Assembly (NCBI RefSeq): GCF_044923475.1
Contig: NZ_CP137338.1
Location: forward strand, 3,844,001-3,908,000
Direction of reading: 5' to 3'
Source of the DNA: JAAURS01 sp044923475
GTDB lineage: Bacteria > Cyanobacteriota > Cyanobacteriia > Thermosynechococcales > Thermosynechococcaceae
Length of the DNA stretch: 64,000 bases
Part shown: one piece after another, positions 34,474 through 42,965 of the stretch
Position numbering within the stretch: the stretch's first letter is position 1
How the letters are laid out: every line of letters starts with the position of its first letter
Notes under the pieces: model-generated
Database searches by the model: none
Told to the model about the DNA's origin: nothing
The model's input: the letters and a program-made list of their open reading frames with translations, nothing else
Program-made: the position numbers and the translations under genes

Positions 34474-35748
34474 ATGACCGCTACCCAAGTTCTGACCGCC
34501 GGACCCGAATCGCGATCGATCCACCATCAAATTGTAATTGTCGGCGGCGGCGCGGCGGGCCTCACGGTTGCAGCCCAGCTCGCCGATCGAGATTCAGCCT
34601 TAGATATTCTGATTCTTGACCCCTCCGAATCCCATTACTACCAGCCCGCTTGGACGCTGGTTGGCGCGGGCTGCTATCGCTACGAAGATACCGTTAAGCC
34701 GACAAAAAGCGTTATCCCTGCGGGCGTACAATGGCGGCAGGATGGAGTCGTTTCCTTTGACCCAGAGGCAGATCGACTGCAAACCCAGCACGGCGCTACC
34801 ATCACTTACGAAATCTTGATTGTCTGTCCGGGCATTCAGCTCGACTGGGACAAGGTGGTCGGTCTCAAAGAAGCCCTCGGCAAAGATGGCGTTTGTAGCA
34901 ACTATGCCGTCGGGGGTGCAAACTACACCTGGGAACTGCTGAACGACTTTAAAGGCGGCAATGCTCTCTTTACCTTTCCCGCCACGCCTATCAAATGCGC
35001 GGGCGCGCCTCAGAAAATTATGTACTTGGCAGACGATATCTTTCGTCGCAATGGAGTGCGATCGCAAACCAATCTCAGCTACTGTACCGCTGGCCCTAAA
35101 ATTTTCGCCATCGAAACCTTCGTGCCACCGCTTACGCAGGTGCTAGAGCGCAAAAATATTGCAATGAAACCGAAACACAACCTCAAGGAAGTTCGCGCCC
35201 AAGCAAAGGAAGCCATCTTTGAAGTCGCGACGGCAGACGGAACGGATACCGTAACGCTGCCCTACGATATTCTCCACGTTGCGCCGCCCATGAGCGCGCC
35301 GGACTTTATCAAGAACAGCCCGCTGGCGATCGCGGGACCGGGGGGCTGGGTGGACGTGCACAAGCACACGTTGCAACACAACCGCTACCCGAATGTTTTT
35401 AGCTTGGGAGATGCATCTTCATTACCCACATCTAAGACCGCAGCAGCCATTCGCAAAGAAGCGCCCGTTCTGGTCCAAAACTTGCTCGACTACTTGAGCA
35501 AAAAACCTTTGGAAGCCCGCTATAACGGTTATAGCTGTTGTCCCCTCATTACGGGTTTTGGTAAAACAATCCTGGCAGAGTTTGACTACGATGGCAAACC
35601 AGAACCTAGTTTTCCCCTAGACCCAACCCAGGAGCGCTACAGCATGTGGATTCTCAAGCGCCATGTTTTACCCTGGGTCTATTGGAATCGCATGTTGAAA
35701 GGAAAACAGCATGAAGGAGAACCGATCCGAAAGTGGTTGAGAGCGTGA
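34474..35748 (+). CDS. Sulfide:quinone oxidoreductase-type flavoprotein
   Basis: A 424-residue FAD-dependent disulfide oxidoreductase of the SQR family, probably membrane-associated. The FAD-binding glycine motif is IVGGGAAGLTVAAQL (near residues 22-36); SHYYQPAWTLVGAG follows; the redox-cysteine regions are IVCPG and PIKCAGAPQKIMYLADD; the C-terminus has PNVFSLGDASSLPTSKTAAA and LITGFGKTILAEFDYDG. SQR passes electrons from sulfide to plastoquinone, allowing anoxygenic photosynthesis or detoxification. Convergent with the nif minus arm. NDH-2-type function is less likely. Confidence 0.88.
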   Translation: MTATQVLTAGPESRSIHHQIVIVGGGAAGLTVAAQLADRDSALDILILDPSESHYYQPAWTLVGAGCYRYEDTVKPTKSVIPAGVQWRQDGVVSFDPEADRLQTQHGATITYEILIVCPGIQLDWDKVVGLKEALGKDGVCSNYAVGGANYTWELLNDFKGGNALFTFPATPIKCAGAPQKIMYLADDIFRRNGVRSQTNLSYCTAGPKIFAIETFVPPLTQVLERKNIAMKPKHNLKEVRAQAKEAIFEVATADGTDTVTLPYDILHVAPPMSAPDFIKNSPLAIAGPGGWVDVHKHTLQHNRYPNVFSLGDASSLPTSKTAAAIRKEAPVLVQNLLDYLSKKPLEARYNGYSCCPLITGFGKTILAEFDYDGKPEPSFPLDPTQERYSMWILKRHVLPWVYWNRMLKGKQHEGEPIRKWLRA

Positions 35749-35798
35749 TGGATTCAACCCGATACTTTATCTTCTCTGTATCTTCTCTGTCGTCGGGA

Positions 35799-36398
35799 TT
35801 AACTCGGACCAGGCCCAAAATGTTTGGCGATCAACTCGGGAACGTGATGCGGCTCCACCTTGTTGTATAAATGTTTCCCAGGCATCACCATCAAACTGGG
35901 TGCTGTAGAACAACGCTTCTGACAACCCGTGTACTGAATATCAACCCGATCGCACAAATTGCGATCGCGCAGGGCCTTCTCCAATACCCGATCGAGCGCG
36001 CGCCCGCCGCGTTTTTGGCAACCCGATTTGTGGCACAACTGAATTTTGAGGCGAGAGGTAGGTACAGCATCGTTGACTAGAGCGCAATGGGCGGGAGCGG
36101 CGATCGCCGGGAGCGGCTGGCTGGGCATCGCACTCGCGCGCAACCGCACTTCATTCGCCTTTAACTTAAGCGTTCCTTTGGATGGGTCGAATTCGCCTTG
36201 CCCCGTGACTTGGATGGGATCTTCCAGCGCCAGTCCGGCCCGCAAGGTCAATCGCAAGTGTTTGGGTAACTTAACCTGGAAATTCTCAGCAGCGAGACCC
36301 ACGTTCAGGTACTTTAGCTTGTGCCCTTCGGCAGCAAAGCCTAAGAACCGCCCCTCAATATTGAATTCAAAGCGTTGGCCGTTTTGGATGGGTTTCAT
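35799..36398 (-). CDS. 2Fe-2S thioredoxin-like ferredoxin domain protein
   Basis: A 199-residue two-part protein. Residues about 1-95 look like a beta-rich domain (FNIEGRFLGFAAEGHKLKYL, QVTGQGEFDPSKGTLKLKA). Residues about 112-199 form a thioredoxin-like 2Fe-2S domain with ligands in LCHKSGCQKRGG and YTGCQKRCSTAP. It is last in the nif minus arm, 30 nt after nifT, and so may be an electron carrier or sensor made with nitrogenase. The role is not established. Confidence 0.8.
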   Translation of the reverse strand: MKPIQNGQRFEFNIEGRFLGFAAEGHKLKYLNVGLAAENFQVKLPKHLRLTLRAGLALEDPIQVTGQGEFDPSKGTLKLKANEVRLRASAMPSQPLPAIAAPAHCALVNDAVPTSRLKIQLCHKSGCQKRGGRALDRVLEKALRDRNLCDRVDIQYTGCQKRCSTAPSLMVMPGKHLYNKVEPHHVPELIAKHFGPGPS

Positions 36399-36428
36399 GG
36401 GTCAACTCCTGAGTTACCTACAAACAAC

Positions 36429-36632
36429 TTAAGCTAAACGTCGAGCCTCAAAAGTTTTCGGCAGTGTTAAAGGGTCGTCGAGATCGGCGATCGCCAGTTC
36501 CCACCCGTTAGCGAGCGTGAAAATCGTACCGTCCTCGGCGAGGGTTTCTTTCACCACTTCTTCCTCCAGATCTTTCTTGGCCACGTAAGCGACCAGATGG
36601 CCTACTGCATTGTGGCGTAGCATCACTTTCAT
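36429..36632 (-). CDS. nifT: NifT/FixU
   Basis: A 67-residue NifT. The family pattern MKVMLRHNAVGHLVAYVAKKDLEE and FTLANGWELAIAD is complete. Its start overlaps the nifZ stop by 4 nt. NifT is not essential in the organisms tested, and its function is unknown beyond co-expression with nitrogenase. Confidence 0.93.
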   Translation of the reverse strand: MKVMLRHNAVGHLVAYVAKKDLEEEVVKETLAEDGTIFTLANGWELAIADLDDPLTLPKTFEARRLA

Positions 36633-36895
36633 GAGAGTTCCTCTGCGAGTTCGAGTTCTTTGGTGCGGCAGCCCACCACGTAGCCTTTCTCAATAAAGTG
36701 AACGGCATAAATGTAGGAGCTTTGAAGAAAAGTGCCAATGCTGACCACATAGCCCACTTCTCCCTTTTTGGCGAGGGTTGCGCCAATATCTTGACCGGGA
36801 AAGGTCCCGTCGTTGCGGATGAGCTTCCGCACCCGCACCTTTTGACCGATGTCAAAGCAGGGCGGGTTATCGATTTCAATTTCATCGGAGGACAT
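36629..36895 (-). CDS. nifZ: NifZ, MoFe-protein maturation factor
   Basis: An 88-residue NifZ, which assists formation of the second P-cluster in the MoFe protein. It shows FDIGQKVRVRKLIRNDGTFPG and KGEVGYVVSIGTFLQ, the family core. The ATG at 36895 is chosen because AGAGG is 7 nt before it; another ATG two codons earlier abuts that site. It overlaps nifV by 14 nt and nifT by 4 nt. Confidence 0.93.
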   Translation of the reverse strand: MSSDEIEIDNPPCFDIGQKVRVRKLIRNDGTFPGQDIGATLAKKGEVGYVVSIGTFLQSSYIYAVHFIEKGYVVGCRTKELELAEELS

Positions 36896-38030
36896 GGGCA
36901 TACCTCTGGGTATGGGCGAGATTCAACAATTCGTCAACAGTTAGACTGCGCTTTGTCTCTGTAGACTTCTGACGGACGGCATCCAGAACCGTTTGAACTT
37001 CATCGGGGTCTAAAAAGATGCCGTTCTGTTGCAGCAGTTGGGCGATCGAATGCCGCCCCGAATGCTTGCCCACTACAAAGCGACGCTCCCAACCGACCTC
37101 CTCAGGCGCAAAGGGTTCGTAGGTGATGGGATTTTGCAGGACGCCGCGAGCGTGAATTCCCGACTCGTGGGCGAAGGTATTGTCGCCTACGACGGCTTTC
37201 CAGGGCGGTACGGGGCAGTTGGAGGCTTTGGCGACCAGTCGGGATAGTTCCAGCAAGCGTCGGGTTTCGATAGGCACGGGGACTTGGTAAATGCGCTTGA
37301 GAGCCATGACGACTTCCTCTAGGGCTGCATTGCCAGCCCGCTCGCCCAGGCCGTTGACGGTGGTATTGACCGATTGCGCTCCGGCTTTCAGACCCGCCAA
37401 GGCGTTTGCGGTAGCCAATCCCAGATCGTTGTGGGTGTGCATTTCCACTGGAATTTCGAGGGCAAATACTAGTTGCCGTACTTTGTGATAGATCGCCAGC
37501 GGATCGAGGATGCCGACGGTATCGCAAAAGCGAAATCGGAAGGCGCCCCACGCTTGGGCCTGCTGCGCTACGTCCATCAAAAAGCTCTCGTCGGCCCTAG
37601 AGGAATCTTCACCGCCGACCGCAACGTCTAGACCGCGATCGCAGGCGAAGGCCATGACTTCCCGCAGGCGTGCCAGCATGACGCGCCACTGCCCGTGGAA
37701 TTTTGCAGCAATTTGAATCTCGGAGACGGGGATGGAAATATGCACCCGCTTGAGGCCGCAGGCGATGGAGGCTTCCAGATCGCTGCGAACGGCTCGATTC
37801 CAACCCAGAAGTTTAGCCTTGGGGCCGAGATCGACTACGGCGCGAATGGCCTGCATTTCGGCAGTTCCCATGGCGGGAATGCCCACTTCCAATTCCTGTA
37901 CCCCAATGGAGTCGAGGAATTGGGCGATCGCCACTTTCTCTGCCACGTTGAAGGCAACGCCCGCAGCCTGTTCGCCATCGCGCAGGGTGGTGTCGTTAAT
38001 GTGAATGGGATGGGGGGGAAGATTGCTCAT
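36882..38030 (-). CDS. nifV: NifV, homocitrate synthase
   Basis: A 382-residue homocitrate synthase condensing acetyl-CoA and 2-oxoglutarate; homocitrate is the organic ligand of FeMo-co. The DRE-TIM barrel opens with HINDTTLRDGEQAAGVAF and has the metal-binding EMHTHNDLGLATANALAG and the GERAGNAALEEVV motif. The ATG at 38030 fits the family start; a longer frame exists but is not needed. It has no strong ribosome binding site of its own and begins inside a small upstream ORF, which suggests translational coupling. Confidence 0.94.
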   Translation of the reverse strand: MSNLPPHPIHINDTTLRDGEQAAGVAFNVAEKVAIAQFLDSIGVQELEVGIPAMGTAEMQAIRAVVDLGPKAKLLGWNRAVRSDLEASIACGLKRVHISIPVSEIQIAAKFHGQWRVMLARLREVMAFACDRGLDVAVGGEDSSRADESFLMDVAQQAQAWGAFRFRFCDTVGILDPLAIYHKVRQLVFALEIPVEMHTHNDLGLATANALAGLKAGAQSVNTTVNGLGERAGNAALEEVVMALKRIYQVPVPIETRRLLELSRLVAKASNCPVPPWKAVVGDNTFAHESGIHARGVLQNPITYEPFAPEEVGWERRFVVGKHSGRHSIAQLLQQNGIFLDPDEVQTVLDAVRQKSTETKRSLTVDELLNLAHTQRYAHVLR

Positions 38031-38169
38031 GGTTTGATGGGGGTGGGGTAGATCGGTTTGGACGCTCGATCGGATGGGATATGTCTGCAAACAACGCTTT
38101 CAAGAAGAATTGATTTGCCGCCCATACCATCGCACCAAAACTGAGCACGGTCAGGGTAGAAGTTACCAT
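37996..38169 (-). CDS. Small membrane protein ORF upstream of nifV
   Basis: A 57-codon ORF preceded by a near-perfect AGGAGG 4 nt before the ATG, one of the strongest such sites in the window. Residues 2-28 form one hydrophobic helix (LTVLSFGAMVWAANQFFLKA) and the rest is a proline-, serine- and histidine-rich tail. It overlaps nifV by 35 nt in another frame. A short ORF of unknown function is reported next to nifV in Anabaena (I recall asr1406), but homology is not shown here. Confidence 0.6.
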   Translation of the reverse strand: MVTSTLTVLSFGAMVWAANQFFLKALFADISHPIERPNRSTPPPSNHEQSSPPSHSH

Positions 38170-38216
38170 AAACCCTCCTGAGGGAACGAGTCGTTGGGTC
38201 GCGATCGGAGTTTGGG

Positions 38217-38759
38217 TTATGTGCCTTGAACGAAGGCGAGCGTTAAGCTATCGTGGGCGAGGAAGTGGGCTAAGTGAAAGGCCCGATCTTCCGTTTCCAG
38301 TAAGATTTTTTCGTAGAGATACCGGGTGGCGCGATCGCCGATACTTTCGGCTTGGGCGGCTTGGCTGCGCAGGAGTTTGATGATGTCCTGTTCGGCAGTT
38401 AAGTCGTGCTCTACCATTTGACGTTCGGGGTACGCACCGTCCGGTTCTGGGGTAAAGCAGCAGAGTTCGGCGAGTTTGGTAAAGCTGGCGGCAGGGGTGC
38501 CACCCAAGCCGTTCAGTCGCTCGGCGAGGTCGTGAACAGCCTCCTGAGCTGCACCGTAGCTGTCTTGAAAGAAGGAATGCAGGGCGTAAAACTCGGATCC
38601 TTCGACGACAAAATGATGCTTTTGGTATTGCAGGTAAAGGGATTGAAAGCTGGAAAGGGCTAGGTTGAGTCCTTCGCAGACGGGAGCGGTCACGTCTCGC
38701 TCGAGGCCGACGGGGTTGTCTAGAACTTCGCCAAAGGGTCGGAAGATGGTTTGTGGCAT
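38217..38759 (-). CDS. dpsA: Dps-family ferritin-like protein
   Basis: A 180-residue Dps-like protein that oxidises and stores iron in a dodecamer. The ferroxidase segment YQKHHFVVEGSEFYALHSFF and QEAVHDLAERLNGLGG, plus the long helical C-terminus with HDLTAEQDIIKLL, fit the DpsA-like cyanobacterial type. The ATG at 38759 is chosen for AAGGAG upstream. Its place inside the nif minus arm suggests iron supply or protection of nitrogenase. In Leptolyngbya boryana I recall a dps gene within the nif cluster. Confidence 0.88.
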   Translation of the reverse strand: MPQTIFRPFGEVLDNPVGLERDVTAPVCEGLNLALSSFQSLYLQYQKHHFVVEGSEFYALHSFFQDSYGAAQEAVHDLAERLNGLGGTPAASFTKLAELCCFTPEPDGAYPERQMVEHDLTAEQDIIKLLRSQAAQAESIGDRATRYLYEKILLETEDRAFHLAHFLAHDSLTLAFVQGT

Positions 38760-38808
38760 GGGAGGCTCCTTGTGGGATGAATGGAAAGATGGGGGAGGGG
38801 AAGACACT

Positions 38809-39081
38809 TTAGGCGAGACCGTCGCTCTGCCAACAGCGCTCTAGCCAATCCAGTAGGTCGCGGCGCGAGGCGGTGAACTGCTGAATCGTACTGCGCACTA
38901 ATAGAAGGGCGATCGCGTGATCGACTGCGACGCGCAGGGTGCCGTCGGCGGGGCAGGTACAGGGGATCTGCAGTTCCCGCAGGCGGTAGCAGACCTGCCA
39001 TCGATCGGGCTGGGCGATCGCCACGATTTGGTCGGCGCTCGACTCCCGATGGAAGGGCTTAGTGAGGGGTGTGGGTATCAT
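38809..39081 (-). CDS. Asr1405/Asl0597-family protein
   Basis: A 90-residue protein of the family named for Anabaena Asr1405, which is encoded between nifP and nifV there as here. It has one short cysteine motif (CYRLRELQIPCTC) followed by helices (HAIALLLVRSTIQQF, RRDLLDWLERCW). It overlaps nifP by 23 nt. No activity is known. The same position in both organisms supports a nitrogen-fixation link. Confidence 0.8.
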   Translation of the reverse strand: MIPTPLTKPFHRESSADQIVAIAQPDRWQVCYRLRELQIPCTCPADGTLRVAVDHAIALLLVRSTIQQFTASRRDLLDWLERCWQSDGLA

Positions 39082-39862
39082 GGGACTGGCTCGCAGGTGG
39101 GGTTAGGGTTTGCAGTTGGCGTTCGAGATGCTCGATCCGCTCTAGCAGCATCCGAATGGCTGAGGCTTCGGCATCGGGCATTTGGTTGTGATCTAAGGGA
39201 CAAAATGGCGTTTTGGTCCGGCAGAGGTTGCGACCGGGCACCCCCACTACCGTGCAATCGGAGGGGACATCCCGCAGGACGATCGAACCCGCACCGATCC
39301 GCACGCAGTCGCCAATCTCAATATTGCCGAGGACTTTAGCGCCCGCACCCACGACGACATGATTTCCTAAGGTGGGATGGCGTTTGCCGCTTTCTTTGCC
39401 CGTCCCGCCCAGGGTTGCACCTTGATAGATCAGCGCGTAGTCGCCCACAATCGCGGTTTCGCCAATGACGACGCCCATGCCGTGGTCGATAAATACGCCC
39501 TGACCGATCGCCGCGCCGGGATGAATTTCAATCCCGGTCAGAAACCGTCCTACGTGGGCAATGAACCGAGGCAGGACTGGCAGGCGGAGATGGTGGAGCC
39601 AATGGGCGAAGCGATGGAGCGTGAGGGAATGAAAGCCGGGATAGCACAGCAATACTTCCAACCAGTTGCGGGCGGCAGGGTCGCGCTCGAAAATAATCTG
39701 AAAGTCGCTGACGATCGCCTTGAGTCCGCTGAAGAGGCAATCGCTTGCGGATGCTCTCTCAACGGATTCCAATGCGCTGGGAGTCGTTCGCCTGCCGAAC
39801 GGAAGGCTCGCAGCCCAGTTCGGAGGGAGATTCAAAGATAGAAACTTGGAAGACTGCACCAT
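39059..39862 (-). CDS. nifP: NifP, serine O-acetyltransferase
   Basis: A 267-residue CysE-family enzyme making O-acetylserine for cysteine, which supplies sulfur for NifS-driven cluster assembly. The left-handed beta-helix has IHPGAAIGQGVFIDHGMGVVI, ALIYQGATLGGTGKE and the HPTLGNHVVVGAGAKVLG turns. About 45 residues precede the family's usual start (DFQIIFERDPAARNWLEV), without a clear ribosome binding site. As first gene of the minus nif arm, it is named nifP rather than cysE. Confidence 0.9.
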   Translation of the reverse strand: MVQSSKFLSLNLPPNWAASLPFGRRTTPSALESVERASASDCLFSGLKAIVSDFQIIFERDPAARNWLEVLLCYPGFHSLTLHRFAHWLHHLRLPVLPRFIAHVGRFLTGIEIHPGAAIGQGVFIDHGMGVVIGETAIVGDYALIYQGATLGGTGKESGKRHPTLGNHVVVGAGAKVLGNIEIGDCVRIGAGSIVLRDVPSDCTVVGVPGRNLCRTKTPFCPLDHNQMPDAEASAIRMLLERIEHLERQLQTLTPPASQSHDTHTPH

Positions 39863-39937
39863 TGGAGTCGGAGAGATGCGAAAGGTATCTATTGCTTATA
39901 GCAAGTCCCTTCCGTCCCGCCAAACGCAGCGGCGCGA

Positions 39938-40760
39938 ATAGAATTTATTGAATTACTTAAAAAGGACTCACGGCCTCAACCCCTGTCCCAATTGGGATCT
40001 TCAAAATTCCTTGGGGGAGGGGTTCTAGTTTTAAGCTTAGGGGGTGCAAGTATTAATGGGAATGGGGAATTGTATTGGATGTACTCACTGGAAACCAAAC
40101 GATCGTCAGGCGTTGACCGAATTTTTTGACCTCATTTTGCAAGCGAACAATGTACTCACACTTCAACTCGAATCTTTCGATTAATATTGTCGCACAACTT
40201 TCTGTGTCGTTCGCTACAGTTTTTATTTTAGAAGTAGAATTTGTACGATCCACTTATTTTTAATATTGTTTTTGGTTTTCAAAGTCCCCTTCGACTGAGA
40301 GGCGGCCTGATGGAGAGCAAAAGACTCTAAACGCTTTCTGGGAAAAGATTTAAGCTTAAGCATCAAGGCTTCCGCTCCTGTTTAAAACGGTATTATAGAT
40401 AGCAGTTTTTTGACAAAATGATAATTCTGATACAGAATCGAACAAAGTAAGGTCTTGTCAATCTAGTTCAAAAACCTCAAATTTTCCTCGCTGGCTTAGG
40501 TTTAGAGTTGTCCAGAAGGGGGCATTGCGTTGAGGATTGAGTACAAATACTTTTGAGTCTTAAAAATACGAAAAAAGACCTCCATGTCCTGCTCTGTCTG
40601 AACTTGAGTTGAGTACAATAATTTCTGCCGCCACGGCCCAACAATACTCGTACCCTACCCCAATAATACTCGTACCTCCACCTCATCCATAAAATGAAGT
40701 CCCCAACTAGTCGGGTGTGGAGGGGTTGAGTGCATTCCTAAGTAATTCAATAAATCCTAT
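39938..40760. mobile_element. 823-bp MITE-like element with homologous inverted ends
   Basis: The ends 39938-39959 and 40739-40760 are inverted repeats matching at 21 of 22 positions (core TTTATTGAATTACTTA). Homology continues inward with small gaps: CTCAACCCCT and a TTGGG-CTTCA block follow in both ends, giving ends of roughly 60-75 bp. No transposase similarity is seen inside, and the interior ORFs are short and unconvincing. No clean target-site duplication is visible (CGGCG lies near both ends). It separates the nifP and nifB promoters. Confidence 0.7.
40639..40676. repeat. 16-bp direct repeats, 22 bp apart
   Basis: CAACAATACTCGTACC (40639-40654) and CAATAATACTCGTACC (40661-40676) match at 15 of 16 positions. 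A separate pair, TTGAGTACAA, occurs at 40537-40546 and 40609-40618. All lie within the right half of the inverted-end element, and could be subterminal transposase sites or regulator sites. Confidence 0.5.
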
Positions 40761-40762
40761 CG

Positions 40763-40788
40763 GCGACGGTATTTTCCGTCGCTTTTTT
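40763..40788 (+). terminator. Strong intrinsic terminator without an upstream gene
   Basis: A perfect 7-bp stem (GCGACGG / CCGTCGC) with a 6-nt loop is followed at once by six T. It sits 3 nt outside the element's right end and 337 nt before nifB. No plus-strand gene precedes it, so it may end a non-coding transcript or insulate nifB. Confidence 0.75.
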
Positions 40789-41124
40789 GCGGCTTGGTAT
40801 AACGTTCTCATCGCTCATCGCTCCGCCGTTCTAACGCAGAACCCGAACCCATACCGTTCTCCACCTGGCGGTCGAGCAGTATGAGCGCCATTCCAGTTCC
40901 CTTGGATTGTCAGATGAGAAGTTGCGTCTTCGCTGCATCTCCTTGAAGAATACCCGCGATCGCAGGTCGGTCGAGTTTAGGGTTTCTCCCCTGCGCAGGC
41001 AGATCGATTCAGGACAGACGCATCTTCTTCATCTTCTCTCTTCTCTTCTTATTCTTGTTTTCTTATTGAAAGTTAAATAGAACGGTTCTCCTCGCCAACC
41101 CTTGTAACCCTGGAAAGTACGCAC
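40789..41124 (+). promoter_or_regulatory. nifB upstream region
   Basis: The 336 bp before nifB must hold the promoter of the plus nif arm. CnfR is known to activate nifB in Leptolyngbya boryana; I could not recognise its site by eye. The last 110 bp include a pyrimidine-rich stretch (41028-41065). No GTAN8TAC site was seen. Confidence 0.45.
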
Positions 41125-42609
41125 ATGACTCCCCCACCCGACTCGGCACTTCTAGATACTCCGGTTAAGGATCTGACCATCACAAAGTCAACCGATCCAG
41201 CGAATCCCAAAGCTAAGAAATCTGGCGGCAATTGCGGCTGCAGCACCAACGAAAGCGCCAAACCCGCGCTCGACCAAAAAATGATGGATCGGATTTCCAA
41301 GCACCCCTGCTACAGCGAAGAAGCCCACCACCACTACGCCCGGATGCACGTCGCCGTTGCCCCGGCCTGCAATATTCAGTGCAACTACTGCAATCGCAAA
41401 TACGACTGCGCCAATGAAAGCCGCCCCGGTGTGGTGAGCGAACTACTGACGCCAGAAGAGGCCGCCCACAAGGTATTAGTGATTGCGGGCAAGATTCCCC
41501 AGATGACGGTCTTGGGGATTGCTGGCCCTGGCGATCCGCTGGCAAACCCAGACAAAACCTTCCGTACCTTTGAACTGATTGCCGATAAGGCCCCTGATAT
41601 TAAACTGTGTCTCTCGACCAACGGGCTGATGCTCCCCAATCATGTGGATCGCATTAAAGCCCTCAACGTGGATCACGTCACCATCACGATTAATATGGTG
41701 GATCCAGAAATCGGAACCAAGATTTATCCCTGGGTGCGCTACAACCGCAAGCGTTACACGGGCTTAGAAGCAGCTCGCATCCTCCACGAGCGCCAAATGG
41801 AAGGACTCCAAGCGCTCAAGGAAGCCGATATTCTCTGTAAGGTGAATTCGGTGATGATTCCAGGGATTAACGACGAACACCTGGCGGAAGTAGACCAAGT
41901 GATTCGTCAGAACGGGGCATTCCTCCACAACATCATGCCCCTGATTTCTGCTCCAGAACACGGCACCCACTTCGGGTTGACGGGTCAGCGCGGTCCTACT
42001 TCTAAGGAGCTCAAAGCGCTTCAAGATAAATGCGCCGACAGCAACATGAAGATGATGCGTCACTGCCGTCAGTGCCGTGCCGATGCGGTGGGCTTGTTGG
42101 GTGAAGACCGCTCCCAGGAATTCACCAAGGACAAGTTCATGGAAATGGAGCCAGAGTACAACGCCACAGTGCGTCAAGTGGTGCATTCCACCATTGAGCA
42201 GCGGCGCATCGAGCAGCAAGCCATCAAAGCTCAGGTGAAAAAGGCTCCTGCTGTTGAAACGCCCAAAATTTTGCTAGCTGTCGCGACCAAGGGCGGCGGA
42301 TTAGTGAATCAGCACTTCGGTCATGCCAAGGAGTTCACGATCTACGAAGTGGATGGCAGCGAAGCTCGCTTTGTAACCCACCGCAAGATCGACCAATACT
42401 GCCAAGGCGGCTACGGCGAAGAAGCCACCTTGGAAGGGGTAATCAAAACCATCGCGGATTGCAAGGCCGTGCTGGTTTCCAAAATTGGCGATTGCCCTCA
42501 GAAAGAGCTGGAAATGGCGGGCATCCAATCCGTGGAAGCCTACGATGTCATCGAAAAAGTGGCCCGAGAGTATTACGACCAGTACCTGCAAACCCTGCAA
42601 GGAGGGTAG
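41125..42609 (+). CDS. nifB: NifB, radical SAM FeMo-co core (NifB-co) synthase
   Basis: A 494-residue NifB. The radical-SAM motif CNIQCNYCNRKYDC is near residues 92-105; HPCYSEEAHHHYARMH precedes it and CRQCRADAVG supplies further cluster ligands. A NifX-like domain (NQHFGHAKEFTIYEV) forms the last 120 residues, the fused NifB form. It builds the 8Fe-9S-C precursor of FeMo-co. It begins the plus arm; fdxN follows after 2 nt. Confidence 0.97.
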   Translation: MTPPPDSALLDTPVKDLTITKSTDPANPKAKKSGGNCGCSTNESAKPALDQKMMDRISKHPCYSEEAHHHYARMHVAVAPACNIQCNYCNRKYDCANESRPGVVSELLTPEEAAHKVLVIAGKIPQMTVLGIAGPGDPLANPDKTFRTFELIADKAPDIKLCLSTNGLMLPNHVDRIKALNVDHVTITINMVDPEIGTKIYPWVRYNRKRYTGLEAARILHERQMEGLQALKEADILCKVNSVMIPGINDEHLAEVDQVIRQNGAFLHNIMPLISAPEHGTHFGLTGQRGPTSKELKALQDKCADSNMKMMRHCRQCRADAVGLLGEDRSQEFTKDKFMEMEPEYNATVRQVVHSTIEQRRIEQQAIKAQVKKAPAVETPKILLAVATKGGGLVNQHFGHAKEFTIYEVDGSEARFVTHRKIDQYCQGGYGEEATLEGVIKTIADCKAVLVSKIGDCPQKELEMAGIQSVEAYDVIEKVAREYYDQYLQTLQGG

Positions 42610-42611
42610 TC

Positions 42612-42965
42612 ATGGCTTTCCAAATCACTCAGAAGTGCATCAGTTGCGATCGCTGTCGTCCGGTCTGCCCGACGGGAGCCATCCAAATCCAAGACAACCG
42701 CTACTTCATCAATGCCGATCTCTGCAACAACTGCGAAGGACATTACTCAGTACCGCAATGTCGCGCGGCCTGTCCGGCCAACGGCGGCGGATGCATTCCG
42801 GTCTTCCAAGATTATTGGGACTGGTGGTTTGCTACCTACAACCGCCATATCGATCGCCTCAAAGGCACGGCTTCCGCAGACTATTGGGAGCGCTGGTCTG
42901 AAGTCTATTCCGCAAAAATTGCTGCCCTGATCCATCCCGCCCAGTCCGCAGGAGCACAACCATGA
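42612..42965 (+). CDS. fdxN: FdxN, 2[4Fe-4S] ferredoxin
   Basis: A 117-residue ferredoxin with CISCDRCRPVCP and CNNCEGHYSVPQCRAACP, followed by a 50-residue tryptophan-rich tail (DYWDWWFATYNRHIDRL). AGGAGGG precedes the ATG. It is thought to supply electrons to NifB. The second-cluster spacing is the same as in the CnfR N-terminus. It overlaps nifS by 4 nt. Confidence 0.93.
   Translation: MAFQITQKCISCDRCRPVCPTGAIQIQDNRYFINADLCNNCEGHYSVPQCRAACPANGGGCIPVFQDYWDWWFATYNRHIDRLKGTASADYWERWSEVYSAKIAALIHPAQSAGAQP

Noticed and set aside
40053..40253. 66-codon minus-strand ORF inside the inverted-end element, as possible transposase
   Set aside because: No transposase motif and too short; a similar ORF at 40477-40686 also fails.
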